A stretch of DNA of 64,000 bases from Curtobacterium sp. ZW137 (GTDB lineage Bacteria; Actinomycetota; Actinomycetes; Actinomycetales; Microbacteriaceae), in contig NZ_RJKS01000002.1 in the NCBI RefSeq assembly GCF_003762905.1, positions 666,039 through 730,038 on the forward strand, read 5' to 3'. How positions within the stretch are numbered: position 1 is the stretch's first letter; each line of letters begins with the position of its first letter. This document shows positions 7,101 to 15,155 of this stretch, in pieces. Under the pieces are notes generated by a model. It was not told where the DNA came from. It ran no database searches and saw only the letters and a program-made list of their open reading frames with translations. Position numbers and translations under genes: made by a program.

Positions 7101-10015
7101 CCGTCCCACTTCGCGGTGAGGACGAGGTCACCCACCGGCTGGTCCTCGGGCGTCGTGTACGTCGGGTCACCGGCCGTCGCGGTCGCGACGGTCTTGCCGT
7201 GGGTGTCGAGGAACGTCACGACGGACGTCGGGTCGGCGTCGGCCGGGAGGCTCGTGGCGCGGAACGTCGCGGTCGTGCCGTACTCGACGCTGGCGGTCTG
7301 GGTACCCTGCACGCCGGCCCCGATGGCCGAGGTCGCCTTCGCGACGGTCACGGTGACCGGGGCGCTGGTCGCCGGCTCGTGGTTCGCGTCCCCGGTCCAG
7401 GTCGCCGTGACGGTGTGCGTCCCGGTGGCGAGGTCGGTGACGGTCGCGCAGGACGCGGTCCGGTCCGTGACCGTCGCGGTGCACAGGGTGGCCGTGCCGT
7501 CGCGGAACGTCACGCTGCCCGTCGCGCCGACGGGCAGGCCGCCAGCGCTGAACGTGACGGCGTCGCCGTGCGCAGGGGTGGTGTCGGAGGCCGCGACCGT
7601 GACCGGTGACGCGACCTTCGTCACGGTGAGCGTCGCCGCGGTCCTGGACGAGGACGGCGCGTACCGTGCGTCACCCGAGTAGGCGACGGTGACGGTGTGC
7701 GACCCGGTGGCGAGCACGGACGGCGTTGCGCAGGCAGCGCCGACCGAGACGGTGCACACGGCGGCGCCGTCGACGGAGTACGTCAGGGTGCCGGTTGCGT
7801 CAGCGGGCAGCCCGGTCGTGGCGAGCGGGGCGGTGGAGCCGTAGGTCCGGGTCGCGGACGAACCGCCGTCGACGGTGACCTTCGGCGTGGTGCTGACCGT
7901 GGTCACGACGATCGTCGTCGAGTCGGTCGAGTCGGAAGCGGCGTTGGTCTGGTCGCCCTCGTACGAAGCGGTGACGACGTGGGAGCCGATCGCGAGGTCG
8001 CTCGGGGTCGTGCACCCCGGGTCCGCGGCGCCGGTGGCTGCGACCGAGCAGAGCGTCGTGGTGGTGCCGTCCGGGTCCGTCGCCGTGAAGGTGACGGTGC
8101 CGGTCGCGGTGCTGGGCAGTCCGGTCGCGGTGACCGTGGACGGCGTGCCGTACTGCACCTGCGCCGGCGCCGCCTGCACCGAGAACGCAGTGCTCCGCGC
8201 CGACGCGGTGATCGTCTGCGTCGCGGTGGAGCCAGTGTACGTGGGGTCACCGCTGTAGGTCGCGGTGATCGTGTGGGTGCCCTTGGTCGTCGGCGTGTAG
8301 GCGCAGGTCGCGATGCCCTTCGACACGGTGACACCCGAGCAGACGACGGTACTGCCCTCGGTGAACGTGACGGTGCCGGTCGCCCCGGTGAGGACCCGGC
8401 CGTCGGCGTCGACGACGGTCCCGGTGACGGTGGTGGAGTCCCCGGCCGTGACCTGGGCGCTGGCGAGGGTGGCCTTCGTGGTGGTCGGGACCTTCGCGAC
8501 GGTGAGCGAGGCCGACACCGGCACCGACTTGAGCGCGTCCGTCGACGCGACGGTCGACGTGGCCTTCACGGTGGCGCCGATCGCGGCGGTGCCCGTGTAC
8601 GGGACGGCGAGGTCGGGAAGGGCCTTCCCCGCGTCGACGGCGAGCGCGGCCGGAGTGGTGCAGACGGCGTCCTGGCCGGTGGTCGTGCAGGAGTAGGAGC
8701 CGGCGGTGAAGGTGCCGGACTTCGGCGTTGCGCCGGCGCCGAACGTGGTGCTGATCCGGACCTTGCCGAGCTCGGCACCGCCGGTGCTCGTCACGGTCGG
8801 GTGCACGGTGTAGGTGCCGGCAGCGCCCTGCTGCGGGGTCGCGTCGGAGACGTCGGCGGTGCCCGCGAGGACCGGCGTGCGACCGTTCGCCGATGTCGCG
8901 GTGAACTGGTTCACCTCGTGGATGTCGGTGACGCCACCCGTGGATGCGACCCACCCGTAGGTGAGCTTGTACGGCAGGCCCGTCGTCGGGTCGTACCAGT
9001 CGGACGAGACACCGGCGGCGGTCGTGGTCTTCAGCGACGGCAGCACACCGGACACGATCTTGGTGGCGGACTGACCGAGCGGCTTGACGATGATCGCCCA
9101 GTGCTTGGCGGCGACGGTCTGCTGCGTGAGGGAGCCGCTGAAGCCGGAGGACGTGACGGCCGCGTCGGACGTGTTCACGACCACCTCGACCGGGACCGCA
9201 CTCGACGCGCGAGAACCGCTCTTGCCGCCGCTGATGCTGGCGTTGGTGAGGGTGCCCGTCGTGTTCGTGTCCGGGGTCAGCAGGCAGTAGCCGTTGACGC
9301 CGTAGCCCGGACCGCGGACGGAGACACTCGGGGCGGCGGTCGATGCCGCGCAGGCCTTGCCCTGGTAGGTGCTGGAGCGGAAGTTGCCGTAGGCGTCGAG
9401 CCCGAAGCCGAGGTAGCCGTTCGCCAGACCCGGCGTGCCGTTGGTCGCGTCGGAGTAGTAGGACGCGGAGTACCCGAGGGAGCCGCCCTTCGCACCGATC
9501 GTCGTCGGGACCTTCGGGTCGTACGGGTCGGTCGTCGCCAGGTAGAAGACGATGCCGTCCGCTCGGTCGCCGCCGTACTGGTACGAGTTGAAGGTCACGT
9601 CGAGGCCCTGGCCGGTCGGGATGGCGGTCGTCGCGCCGACGCCGCCCTCCTTCTCCCCCACGGCGTCGGTCAGCCGGAGCGCGCCGCTGCCCGCCGCGTT
9701 GATCGCGCTCGTGGAACAGCCGGGGATCGTCGCGCCGCTCGCGGTGCCGGTGCCGGCAGCCGCCGTGAGGCACGCGGAGTTCGTCATCGCGGTCGTGCCG
9801 TTCGCCGGCACGGCCGGCGCCTGCACACCACTGACCGTCGCGTTCGTGAAGGTCTCCGCCGCGTAGGGCGAGACGTTCGTCACGTCGATCGCGTTCGCCG
9901 CGCTCGTCGTGACGCCGACGGAGACACCGCCGAGGACGAGGGCCGCACCGAGGACGGCGAGGCGGCGGGCGACTTTCGGGCGCGCTCGATGACGAGCGCT
10001 CGCAGAAGCGAACAA
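4172..10015 (-). CDS. giant LAXTG-anchored adhesin-like protein: lectin-like domain, 13 Ig-like repeats, FN3
   Basis: About 1947 residues. Order: signal peptide ending TTSAANA (about 42 residues); an L-type-lectin-like domain (about 45-300) with GGDRADGIVFYL, GGSLGYS and NGYLGFGLDAYGNF; a CARDB-like region; 13 bacterial Ig-like (group 3 type) domains of about 90-100 residues, most ending in a YSGD-like turn followed by TVTV; an FN3-like domain (TSLDALTAGTTYWYRVTAVS); an Ala/Pro/Thr linker; LAFTG at residues 1902-1906; a hydrophobic helix; and the tail RRLRDEQ. LAXTG is the class E sortase signal, so the protein is probably linked to peptidoglycan. The start is uncertain: I chose TTG at 10015 because AGGA lies 7 nt upstream; GTG at 10084 or an ATG near 10140 would lengthen the signal peptide. 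Likely role: adhesion, possibly to glycans. Confidence 0.85.
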   Translation of the reverse strand: MFASASARHRARPKVARRLAVLGAALVLGGVSVGVTTSAANAIDVTNVSPYAAETFTNATVSGVQAPAVPANGTTAMTNSACLTAAAGTGTASGATIPGCSTSAINAAGSGALRLTDAVGEKEGGVGATTAIPTGQGLDVTFNSYQYGGDRADGIVFYLATTDPYDPKVPTTIGAKGGSLGYSASYYSDATNGTPGLANGYLGFGLDAYGNFRSSTYQGKACAASTAAPSVSVRGPGYGVNGYCLLTPDTNTTGTLTNASISGGKSGSRASSAVPVEVVVNTSDAAVTSSGFSGSLTQQTVAAKHWAIIVKPLGQSATKIVSGVLPSLKTTTAAGVSSDWYDPTTGLPYKLTYGWVASTGGVTDIHEVNQFTATSANGRTPVLAGTADVSDATPQQGAAGTYTVHPTVTSTGGAELGKVRISTTFGAGATPKSGTFTAGSYSCTTTGQDAVCTTPAALAVDAGKALPDLAVPYTGTAAIGATVKATSTVASTDALKSVPVSASLTVAKVPTTTKATLASAQVTAGDSTTVTGTVVDADGRVLTGATGTVTFTEGSTVVCSGVTVSKGIATCAYTPTTKGTHTITATYSGDPTYTGSTATQTITASARSTAFSVQAAPAQVQYGTPSTVTATGLPSTATGTVTFTATDPDGTTTTLCSVAATGAADPGCTTPSDLAIGSHVVTASYEGDQTNAASDSTDSTTIVVTTVSTTPKVTVDGGSSATRTYGSTAPLATTGLPADATGTLTYSVDGAAVCTVSVGAACATPSVLATGSHTVTVAYSGDARYAPSSSRTAATLTVTKVASPVTVAASDTTPAHGDAVTFSAGGLPVGATGSVTFRDGTATLCTATVTDRTASCATVTDLATGTHTVTATWTGDANHEPATSAPVTVTVAKATSAIGAGVQGTQTASVEYGTTATFRATSLPADADPTSVVTFLDTHGKTVATATAGDPTYTTPEDQPVGDLVLTAKWDGDADHSGSTSAPISLHVTKATVTISQTVDQGTRSTITHGDTAELAVVGLPKGATGTVEYTGVDGDGHTVTLGEGDASETGASATTSKRLPTGDYTVTAVWSGDDRYSTVTAAAVELIVTQAKPSLTGSVGGSTDPVTTPYGTPTTVEVSEIPDGATGTVEFTVGTGDDAIALCTATLPTTSCTTKADLPAGQYDVTATYSGDHDNAPNTTTDAVSLTVEKAATAITLGTSATAPTYGDPVTLTAGGLPGGVTGTVTFEDGDTVLCTATIENGTASCSPEHALAAGTHEVTAAWKGDSNHASDTSDPVTVTVAKAKATIGATVDGKSTATVEYGTGATIEATGLPAGADGASVVTFTDEHGTVVGKGTAAKPTTTVPADQPVGVLRVTATWAGDGNHDGATADAVTLTVTKARVPLVETVDKTSVTTITHGDSATLEAWGLTKSATGTVTYTAEDANGVRTELGTVDATAEGSPYATSKHLHSGDYSVWATYSGDTQHETVTATAVRLLVAKATPKLTIGTGTPSTPYGTGTTVTIGGLPDDGSGTVIVTARSGDTTVPLCEITLPGSSCATPPALHAGEYELTATYLGDDDHEVDTTDASATLTVTKAATTVAVGDGDGTGTGTGNGTGIGGTYGDPVTLPVSGLPAGATGTVTFEDEDGDPVCTVTLPATSCTTPSDLPVGSHPVTPVYSGDDDHAGSTGDPVTVGIVRAATALTVTAGPSHAWGSSTLLTIGGLPARATGSVVLSVGSTEICTIALPATSCTTDVIEPGTVTVTADWDGDASYLGSSATTLATVTAIHTVNPTHVESSSRTTGPLVWPSITGAVVYQVTVATDEGLSKGVRTVTVNAPLTTTSLDALTAGTTYWYRVTAVSASGTVLSTHDAVMVTAAAAAANPTPGTPPAAASGTPSATASASAAPVAPAKVLQVGELAFTGPTVAVGMIGFGAVLLLVAGGLLLLARRLRDEQGPIGPLRKG
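5290..7625 (-). repeat. two copies of a four-domain Ig-like block inside the giant adhesin
   Basis: Within the 13 Ig-like domains, domains 4-7 (about 6451-7625) and 8-11 (about 5290-6450) match in order. Domain 4 pairs with 8 (GGLPVGATGSVTF / GGLPGGVTGTVTF), 5 with 9 (SVVTFLDTHG / SVVTFTDEHG), 6 with 10 (STITHGD / TTITHGD) and 7 with 11 (TTPYGTPTTV / STPYGTGTTV). Domain 12 resembles the first domain type again. The order implies duplication of a four-domain unit. Boundaries are approximate to a few tens of bases. Confidence 0.75.
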
Positions 10016-10123
10016 GAAGATGTCCTGTCGGGTCAGGGCGATTCGGGAAGGCCACGCACAGACGCTCGTGCGGGACCATTCCACGGTAGTTGCTCCAGCG
10101 TCTCGGTACCGACCGGTACGGAG

Positions 10124-10136
10124 CCCCATTCCGGGG
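10124..10136. promoter_or_regulatory. CCCC-N-GAA-Y-GGGG motif upstream of the giant adhesin
   Basis: On the minus strand the site reads CCCCGGAATGGGG, 109 bp upstream of the proposed adhesin start. Related sites occur upstream of the small LAFTG protein, the first LPVVSG protein and the S8 protease. It lies between the divergent adhesin and VanZ-like genes and could serve either. Function is inferred only from recurrence and position. Confidence 0.5.
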
Positions 10137-10165
10137 CACATCCGGCGCACGATAACGTCTGTGGG

Positions 10166-11029
10166 ATGACCGGCCCGGCCCCCACTGTGCTCGCTCGTTC
10201 CGCGCTGGCCGCCGGGGTCGTCGTGGCGCTCACCCTCGCGTCCCTTCCTGGGCTCGTGACCGCGGCACTGGGCCCGTTCCATGCGGTGGTGACGGTGCTC
10301 CGCGGGGCCGGGCACGGCCTCCTGTCCGTCGAGGACGGTTTCGTCACCGCGACCATCGTGACGGCCGTCACCATCCCGTTGCCGGTACTCGTCGCCATGG
10401 CCGTCCCGGTCTCCGCCCGTCGTGCCGTGAGCCTGGCCGCAACCGGGGTCCTTGCACTCGAGGGCATCGCGGCGCTGCGGAGCGACCACCCCGGTGCGAC
10501 GTTCACCTCGCTCGTGTCCGCGAGTGCGGCCGGTCTGCTGCTCGGCTGGCTGGTGTTCGCTCCTCGACGCGGACGCGGCGCCTGCGCGACGCCACGCAGT
10601 CGCAGGGTCGCGACCTGGCTGATCGTGGTCTACGGCGTCGCCGTGCTGCTGGTGGGCTTCACGGGATCACCGGTCGACGCGGGTGTGCACCCGGGGATCC
10701 TGCGGGCGCTCGTCGCAGCGCACCGCCTCGGCGTCCCCGACTGGTTCGGTTACGGGGCGCTCGAGTTCACGGCGAACGTGCTGTTCTTCGTGCCGCTCGG
10801 ACTCCTCGTGGTCCTGCTGCTCGGTGGCCGACGCTGGTGGGTGGGCGCGGTCGCCGGGCTGCTGGTGAGCACGGCGATCGAGAGCGGGCAGGCGCTGTTC
10901 CTGCCGGCGCGTTTCGCGTCGTTCGACGACGTCCTCGCGAACACGAGCGGCGCCGCGATCGGTGCGCTGATCGGGGTCGCAGTGCTCGCGCGAGCTGCGC
11001 GACACCGCAACTCCCGACCCGGTCGGTGA
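10166..11029 (+). CDS. VanZ-like family membrane protein
   Basis: A 287-residue polytopic protein with about seven hydrophobic segments. The C-terminal half carries the VanZ-like pattern: NVLFFVPLGLLVVLL, then STAIESGQALFLPARFASFDDVLANTSGAAIGALIG, in which the Glu/Ser-Gly-Gln and Asp-Asp-Val-x-x-Asn-Thr residues are typical. VanZ-like proteins are linked to low-level teicoplanin resistance in enterococci, but most family members are uncharacterised. The ATG at 10166 follows GATAAC by 9 nt, so the message may be leaderless. It is divergent from the giant adhesin. Confidence 0.85.
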   Translation: MTGPAPTVLARSALAAGVVVALTLASLPGLVTAALGPFHAVVTVLRGAGHGLLSVEDGFVTATIVTAVTIPLPVLVAMAVPVSARRAVSLAATGVLALEGIAALRSDHPGATFTSLVSASAAGLLLGWLVFAPRRGRGACATPRSRRVATWLIVVYGVAVLLVGFTGSPVDAGVHPGILRALVAAHRLGVPDWFGYGALEFTANVLFFVPLGLLVVLLLGGRRWWVGAVAGLLVSTAIESGQALFLPARFASFDDVLANTSGAAIGALIGVAVLARAARHRNSRPGR

Positions 11030-11114
11030 CGGATCACGCAATCGCCTTGCGGACCCCCGCAGCGCTCTTGCGAGCATCTTTCAGTTCCCCGTACCGCTCC
11101 GTATCGTCCCGTAC

Positions 11115-11300
11115 GTGACCCGAACACACAGCACGATCGACGCGCACCCGACCCGCGTGCACGCGTCGTACGCCTACCACCCCGGCGTCCACGCGGCGCC
11201 GCGCCCCGTCAGGCGCGCTCAGGTCTTCCCCTGGTGGATCTGGGCGCTCAGCCCGCTGCTCACCGTCGGCGTCGTCGCCGCGATGCTGCTGGCTGTCTGA
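11115..11300 (+). CDS. small single-pass membrane protein, function unknown
   Basis: Predicted 61 residues. A polar N-terminus rich in His, Arg and Ala (residues 1-37) is followed by FPWWIWALSPLLTVGVVAAML, a single membrane helix at the C-terminus. The GTG start at 11115 comes 7-8 nt after TATCGT, a possible -10 element, giving a leaderless message. A strong hairpin follows the stop codon by 26 bp, which supports a real transcription unit. No family recognised. Confidence 0.5.
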   Translation: MTRTHSTIDAHPTRVHASYAYHPGVHAAPRPVRRAQVFPWWIWALSPLLTVGVVAAMLLAV

Positions 11301-11326
11301 CGTCACAACACTGAACACCGAACACG

Positions 11327-11363
11327 ACGAAGCCCCCGGAGCCGATGGCTCCGGGGGCTTCGT
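11327..11363. terminator. bidirectional terminator hairpin
   Basis: A perfect 17-bp stem (11327-11343 with 11347-11363) around a 3-nt loop. It lies between the convergent small membrane protein gene and the LAFTG protein gene, and so can serve both. Confidence 0.85.
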
Positions 11364-11378
11364 TCAGTGCTGAGCGAC

Positions 11379-11936
11379 TCAGACGGTCTCACGCTGGCGG
11401 CGAACCGACCCGCGGACGACCAGCAGGCCACCACCGAGGACGACGGCGCCGCCGGCGACCCAGAGGGCCAGCGCGGAGATGGTGCCACCGGTGAAGGCGA
11501 GGGTGCCGTTGGTGCCGGTGGTGGAACCGTCGGCGGCGACGGCCGTGGCGTCAGCCGGAGCGACGGTGAACGACGCGAGGCCGACGACACCCGAGGTGGC
11601 GCCCGTGGCGGTCAGGTTGTACGTGCCGGACGCGCCGGCCGGGAAGGTGACCTTCACGGCGAGCGAGCCGGTCGAGGAGGCGGTGTACGCCTTCGAGACG
11701 GTCGTGGTCGGCAGCGCGCCGAGCGTGACCGCTCCGGCGCCCGTGACCTGGACGTTGACGGTCTCGTTGTCCTGGAACGCGCCGTCGCTGAAGTTGACGG
11801 AGGCGACCCCACCGGCGGTGTAGGTACCGGAGACGGAGACGTTCGAGTCCGGCGTGTAACCGGCGGCGTTGGCAGCGGCCGGCGTTGCGAGCAGTGCGGC
11901 CCCAGCCAGCACCACCGCAGCGATGAGCTTCTTCAT
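11379..11936 (-). CDS. small LAXTG-anchored surface protein
   Basis: A 185-residue secreted protein with one bacterial Ig-like domain. A signal peptide (MKKLIAAVVLAGAALLA...AANA, about 29 residues) is followed by a beta-rich domain (about 30-130) with VASVNFSDGAF and SGTYNLTATGAT, then LAFTG at 146-150, a hydrophobic helix, and the tail RRQRE. This is a second class E sortase substrate beside the giant adhesin. An AGGGGA Shine-Dalgarno lies 9 nt upstream of the ATG at 11936. A 390-bp region upstream holds a CCCCAGAACGGGGG site. Its function could be structural, as an abundant small wall protein; that is inference. Confidence 0.85.
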   Translation of the reverse strand: MKKLIAAVVLAGAALLATPAAANAAGYTPDSNVSVSGTYTAGGVASVNFSDGAFQDNETVNVQVTGAGAVTLGALPTTTVSKAYTASSTGSLAVKVTFPAGASGTYNLTATGATSGVVGLASFTVAPADATAVAADGSTTGTNGTLAFTGGTISALALWVAGGAVVLGGGLLVVRGSVRRQRETV

Positions 11937-12300
11937 GAAGTGATTCCCCTAGTGATCTGATCCGTCAGACCCTGACACCCAGAGCCCGCTTCCTCACCTC
12001 ATCGACCGCCCCAGCCGTGGTGATAGCGGGTGTGATTGGCGAAGTTGTCTCAATCTAGCGGATTCTCACAGCCTGTTGTCATTCGCATTGCAACTTCATC
12101 TTGACGAGGACGTGCCGGCGACAGAGCCCCGGACACCTGTGACTGCGGCACGGCTCGGTGCGCCTCCCACGGAAAGCCCCGTTCACCGCCGCACCCGCAG
12201 CCCTGGCCAGCGGACCTTGGACGGCGCTGCGACCGACCGCAGGTTGCTTGCTGCGCTCACAGGGTGCCGACTTGCCCCCCGTTCTGGGGTGCGCGTCGTT
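11937..12300. other. intergenic region upstream of the small LAXTG protein
   Basis: No gene is supported here. The region is less GC-rich near 12040-12110, where a minus-strand promoter is plausible: TAGATT as -10 with ATGACA about 19 bp ahead, both weak. The CCCCAGAACGGGGG site lies at 12276-12289. The proposed leader would be roughly 100 nt. Confidence 0.5.
12276..12289. promoter_or_regulatory. CCCCAGAACGGGGG motif upstream of the small LAXTG protein
   Basis: The minus strand reads CCCCAGAACGGGGG, identical over 14 bp to the site at 32516-32529 upstream of the first LPVVSG protein. It lies 339 bp from the LAXTG start and just past the DUF4012 terminator. A transcription factor site is the simplest reading; it has not been tested. 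Confidence 0.5.
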
Positions 12301-12325
12301 GCGCATCCTGGCGATCAGGATGCGC
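12301..12325 (-). terminator. terminator of the DUF4012 gene
   Basis: A perfect 10-bp stem, GCGCATCCTG with its complement, around GCGAT. It starts 2 bp after the DUF4012 stop codon and so should end the gmd-fcl-DUF4012 transcript. Confidence 0.8.
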
Positions 12326-12327
12326 GA

Positions 12328-14148
12328 TCACTTCGCGGCGGTCGGGTCCGAGCACTCGAAGGAGACCGGCTTCGCTTCGGTCTGATGCACGCCGGGCGTC
12401 GACACGGCCTGCACGCCGGCGTTCGCGAACTCCGCCGACCCCAGGAACGCCACCCGGAGCGTGGTGCTCTCCCCCGGCGCCAGCACCGTCCGGAGCTGCG
12501 TCACCGGATGCTCGCCGTCCTTCGTGGTCTGCAGCGCGGCCGGCTTGCCGTCCTGCGTCCCGCCGAGGTAGATCGCGTTCGCCGGCGCGTACACCGCGAT
12601 GAGCGTCTTCACCTTGCCGGGCTCGGTGCCGAAGGATCCGCCACCCGTCACGTACGACGGCAGGCTCGTCGCCGCGTCCGCCGGTGCGGTGTTCTTGAGC
12701 GTGACCTCGACGACGGAGGTCGGCCGACCGTCCTTCCGGCACACCGAACTGCCGACCGCGACCGTCTTGTCGAGGTAGTAGTCCATCTTCGAGCCGGTGC
12801 CGTCGTTCAGGTACACGCCGAACTGCCGCGACGCTGCGGTCGCCGTGGGCAGCTCGCCGGCGAGTGCCGTTCCGCTCAGCCGTCGCTGCTCCCCCTTCGT
12901 GGCACTCCACAGCCGGAGCCGCCCCTCGTCCGATCCCTGGGTGAGCGCGGCCACGAACTCCTTCGTGTCGTAGCCCCCGCTCGACACCTTGTCGAACACC
13001 GCGCTGGCGGCGGATGCGAAGAACAGGTCCTGCACCGCCGGGTCCGGGTACTTCGCGTACACGTCGCTGAGCAGCATCTTGACCGCGTTGTCCGAGGTCA
13101 GGGTGTCACCGGTCGGAAGCTTGACCGGCCCGGTCGCCCGGAGGATGTAGCTGAGCGTCACGGGGTCCATCGCCAGGACCCCGTCGACCTGCTGGCCGAA
13201 CTTCTGCTTCCACATCGCCTGCGCCAGCTTCGCGGACACGTCGAAGCGCGGGGTCAGCGTGACGTCCTGCATGTACTCACCCGTGATCGACCCGTACAGC
13301 GCCGTGGTGTCCGCCGACAGCGGCAGCACGGGCTCGTCGTACGGGCCGAACGATCCGCCCGCCGCCTGGCTTTCCAGCTTGATGACGCCGTCCTTGGCCT
13401 GCAGGAGCGCAACCGCCCCCGGGATCCCGCCGCCCGCACGCAACTCGGCGTTGTTCTGGAACAGCAGCACGTAGTTCCGGTCGCCGTCGTGCCCGAGCAT
13501 CGCAGGGGCGAGCTGCACGATGCGGTTCACCGCGGTCACCTGCGCCGTTGCGGACGACAAGGCGTTCCGCAGCTGACCGACAGCGGTCGTCACCGGCGAC
13601 AGGGTGTCGCTCGTGTCGATCGCGTCCGCGTCCTTCGTGGCCACCGACAACGTCTTCGTCGCCTTCGCGACCGCGGGTTGCGCGTCCTCGATCGGCTGCA
13701 GGTCCAGCTTGCCGTCCTTCGGGGCGAAGGAGTCGGTCCCGAGCTTCCCGACCACGCCGGCCACCGGACTCACGGCGTTCCGGGCGACGTCGTCCACGAC
13801 GACGGAGACCTGCCGCACCGCGCTGAGGTTCGTCCCGAAGAACGGCGTGACCTGCGCCGCGCCCCACACCGGGTCGCCGGTCAGCGACCGCGCAGCGCCG
13901 GCTTCGTCCGACAGGTGCCGCGCGGTCTTCTGCGCTGCCGCAGTGTCCCCGCCGGTCAACTGCGACCGGAGTGTGCCGACGTCAGCGACCGCCTGCTCCA
14001 GGTGCCCCTTGGCGAGCACGGCACGGACCCCGACCCACGCGACGGCGAGGATCAGCAGCAGGACGAAGGCGAGGACGACCCACAGGACGATCCGGGGCCT
14101 GAACCCCCGGGGCGCTGCAGTGCGTCGCGACTCGGGAAGGTCGGACAT
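12328..14148 (-). CDS. DUF4012 domain-containing membrane-anchored protein
   Basis: A 606-residue protein with a short basic N-terminus, one membrane helix (about residues 19-45) and a large extracytoplasmic DUF4012 region. Recognisable parts are an Ala-rich helical section (about 50-210), then NYVLLFQNNAELRAGGGIPGAVALL, a family landmark, then MDPVTLSYIL and the C-terminal part ending near FECSDP. DUF4012 proteins often sit in actinobacterial polysaccharide loci, but their role is unknown. It is the last gene of the gmd-fcl transcript, 35 bp after fcl, and is followed by a clean hairpin. The ATG at 14148 gives a normal signal-anchor. Confidence 0.88.
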   Translation of the reverse strand: MSDLPESRRTAAPRGFRPRIVLWVVLAFVLLLILAVAWVGVRAVLAKGHLEQAVADVGTLRSQLTGGDTAAAQKTARHLSDEAGAARSLTGDPVWGAAQVTPFFGTNLSAVRQVSVVVDDVARNAVSPVAGVVGKLGTDSFAPKDGKLDLQPIEDAQPAVAKATKTLSVATKDADAIDTSDTLSPVTTAVGQLRNALSSATAQVTAVNRIVQLAPAMLGHDGDRNYVLLFQNNAELRAGGGIPGAVALLQAKDGVIKLESQAAGGSFGPYDEPVLPLSADTTALYGSITGEYMQDVTLTPRFDVSAKLAQAMWKQKFGQQVDGVLAMDPVTLSYILRATGPVKLPTGDTLTSDNAVKMLLSDVYAKYPDPAVQDLFFASAASAVFDKVSSGGYDTKEFVAALTQGSDEGRLRLWSATKGEQRRLSGTALAGELPTATAASRQFGVYLNDGTGSKMDYYLDKTVAVGSSVCRKDGRPTSVVEVTLKNTAPADAATSLPSYVTGGGSFGTEPGKVKTLIAVYAPANAIYLGGTQDGKPAALQTTKDGEHPVTQLRTVLAPGESTTLRVAFLGSAEFANAGVQAVSTPGVHQTEAKPVSFECSDPTAAK

Positions 14149-14183
14149 GAGGCAATCCTACGGTTCCTCATGTCCGACCACCG

Positions 14184-15155
14184 TCACTGACGCACCGAAC
14201 CCGCGTGCTCCCGGTACCACTCGACGGTGCTGCGCAGTCCTTCTTCGAGTCCGATCTGCGCCGTCCATCCGGCGTCCGCCAGCTTCGAGACGTCGAGGAG
14301 CTTCTGCGGTGTCCCGTCGGGCTTCGACGTGTCCCACACGGTCTCGCCGTCGAAGCCCACGATCTTCGCGATCGTCTCCGCGATCTCGCGGATGGTGACA
14401 TCTGAGCCCGTGCCGACGTTGACCTGGTCCGGACCGTCGTAGTTCTCGAGCAGGTGGAAGACGGCAGCGGCCATGTCGTCGACGTGCAGGAACTCGCGAC
14501 GGGGAGTACCGGTCCCCCAGTTCTCGACACGGCCAGCGCCCGACTGCGCCGCCTCGTCGTATCGACGGATCAGCGCCGGCAGGACGTGCGAACCCTGCGG
14601 CGAGAAGTTGTCGCCCGGGCCGTAGAGGTTCGTGGGCATCGCGGAGATCCACGGCAGCCCGTGCTGCCGGCGAACCGCTTGCACGTGGAGGATGCCGGCG
14701 ATCTTCGCGATCGCGTACGCGTCGTTCGTCGGTTCCAGGTGCCCGGTCAGCAGCGCATCCTCGTGGATCGGCTGTTCGGCCAGCTTCGGGTAGATGCACG
14801 ACGACCCGAGGAACACGAGGCGCTCGACGCCGTGCTCCACCGCAGCATCCATCACGTTGACCTGGATCTGCAGGTTCTCACTGAGGAAGTCGTGCGGGTA
14901 GGTGTTGTTCGCCATGATCCCGCCGACCTTGGCGGCGGCGAGGACGACGTGCTTGGGCTTCTCCTCGGCGAAGAAGTCGAACACCGCCGTGCGGTCCTTC
15001 AGGTCCAGCTCAGACGACGAGCGCCCGATGACGTCGTTGAAGCCCTCGGACTCGAGCTTCCGCCAGACCGCCGAACCGACGAGTCCACGGTGACCGGCGA
15101 CGTAGACGCGCTCGTCTCGATCGATCGCACCTGGCGTGAAGTCGTGCGTGGTCAT
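14184..15155 (-). CDS. fcl: GDP-L-fucose synthase (GDP-4-keto-6-deoxymannose 3,5-epimerase/4-reductase)
   Basis: Second step of GDP-L-fucose synthesis, acting on the product of the Gmd encoded just upstream. The 323-residue sequence has the Rossmann motif VAGHRGLVGSAVWRKL near the N-terminus, GSSCIYPKLAEQPI with the catalytic Ser/Cys region, YAIAKIAGI with the Tyr-x3-Lys pair, and MPTNLYGPGDNF. I start at the ATG at 15153-15155, which shares one base with the gmd stop codon (TGATG), a sign of coupled translation; the frame stays open further upstream but only into gmd. A fucose-containing exopolysaccharide is implied. Confidence 0.95.
   Translation of the reverse strand: MTTHDFTPGAIDRDERVYVAGHRGLVGSAVWRKLESEGFNDVIGRSSSELDLKDRTAVFDFFAEEKPKHVVLAAAKVGGIMANNTYPHDFLSENLQIQVNVMDAAVEHGVERLVFLGSSCIYPKLAEQPIHEDALLTGHLEPTNDAYAIAKIAGILHVQAVRRQHGLPWISAMPTNLYGPGDNFSPQGSHVLPALIRRYDEAAQSGAGRVENWGTGTPRREFLHVDDMAAAVFHLLENYDGPDQVNVGTGSDVTIREIAETIAKIVGFDGETVWDTSKPDGTPQKLLDVSKLADAGWTAQIGLEEGLRSTVEWYREHAGSVRQ

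Noticed and set aside
4685..10139. Very long plus-strand and alternate minus-strand reading frames across the adhesin gene
   Set aside because: They are shadows of the high-GC repeat gene: composed of Arg/Gly/Asp runs with no domain, whereas the minus-strand frame has a signal peptide, Ig domains and LAFTG.
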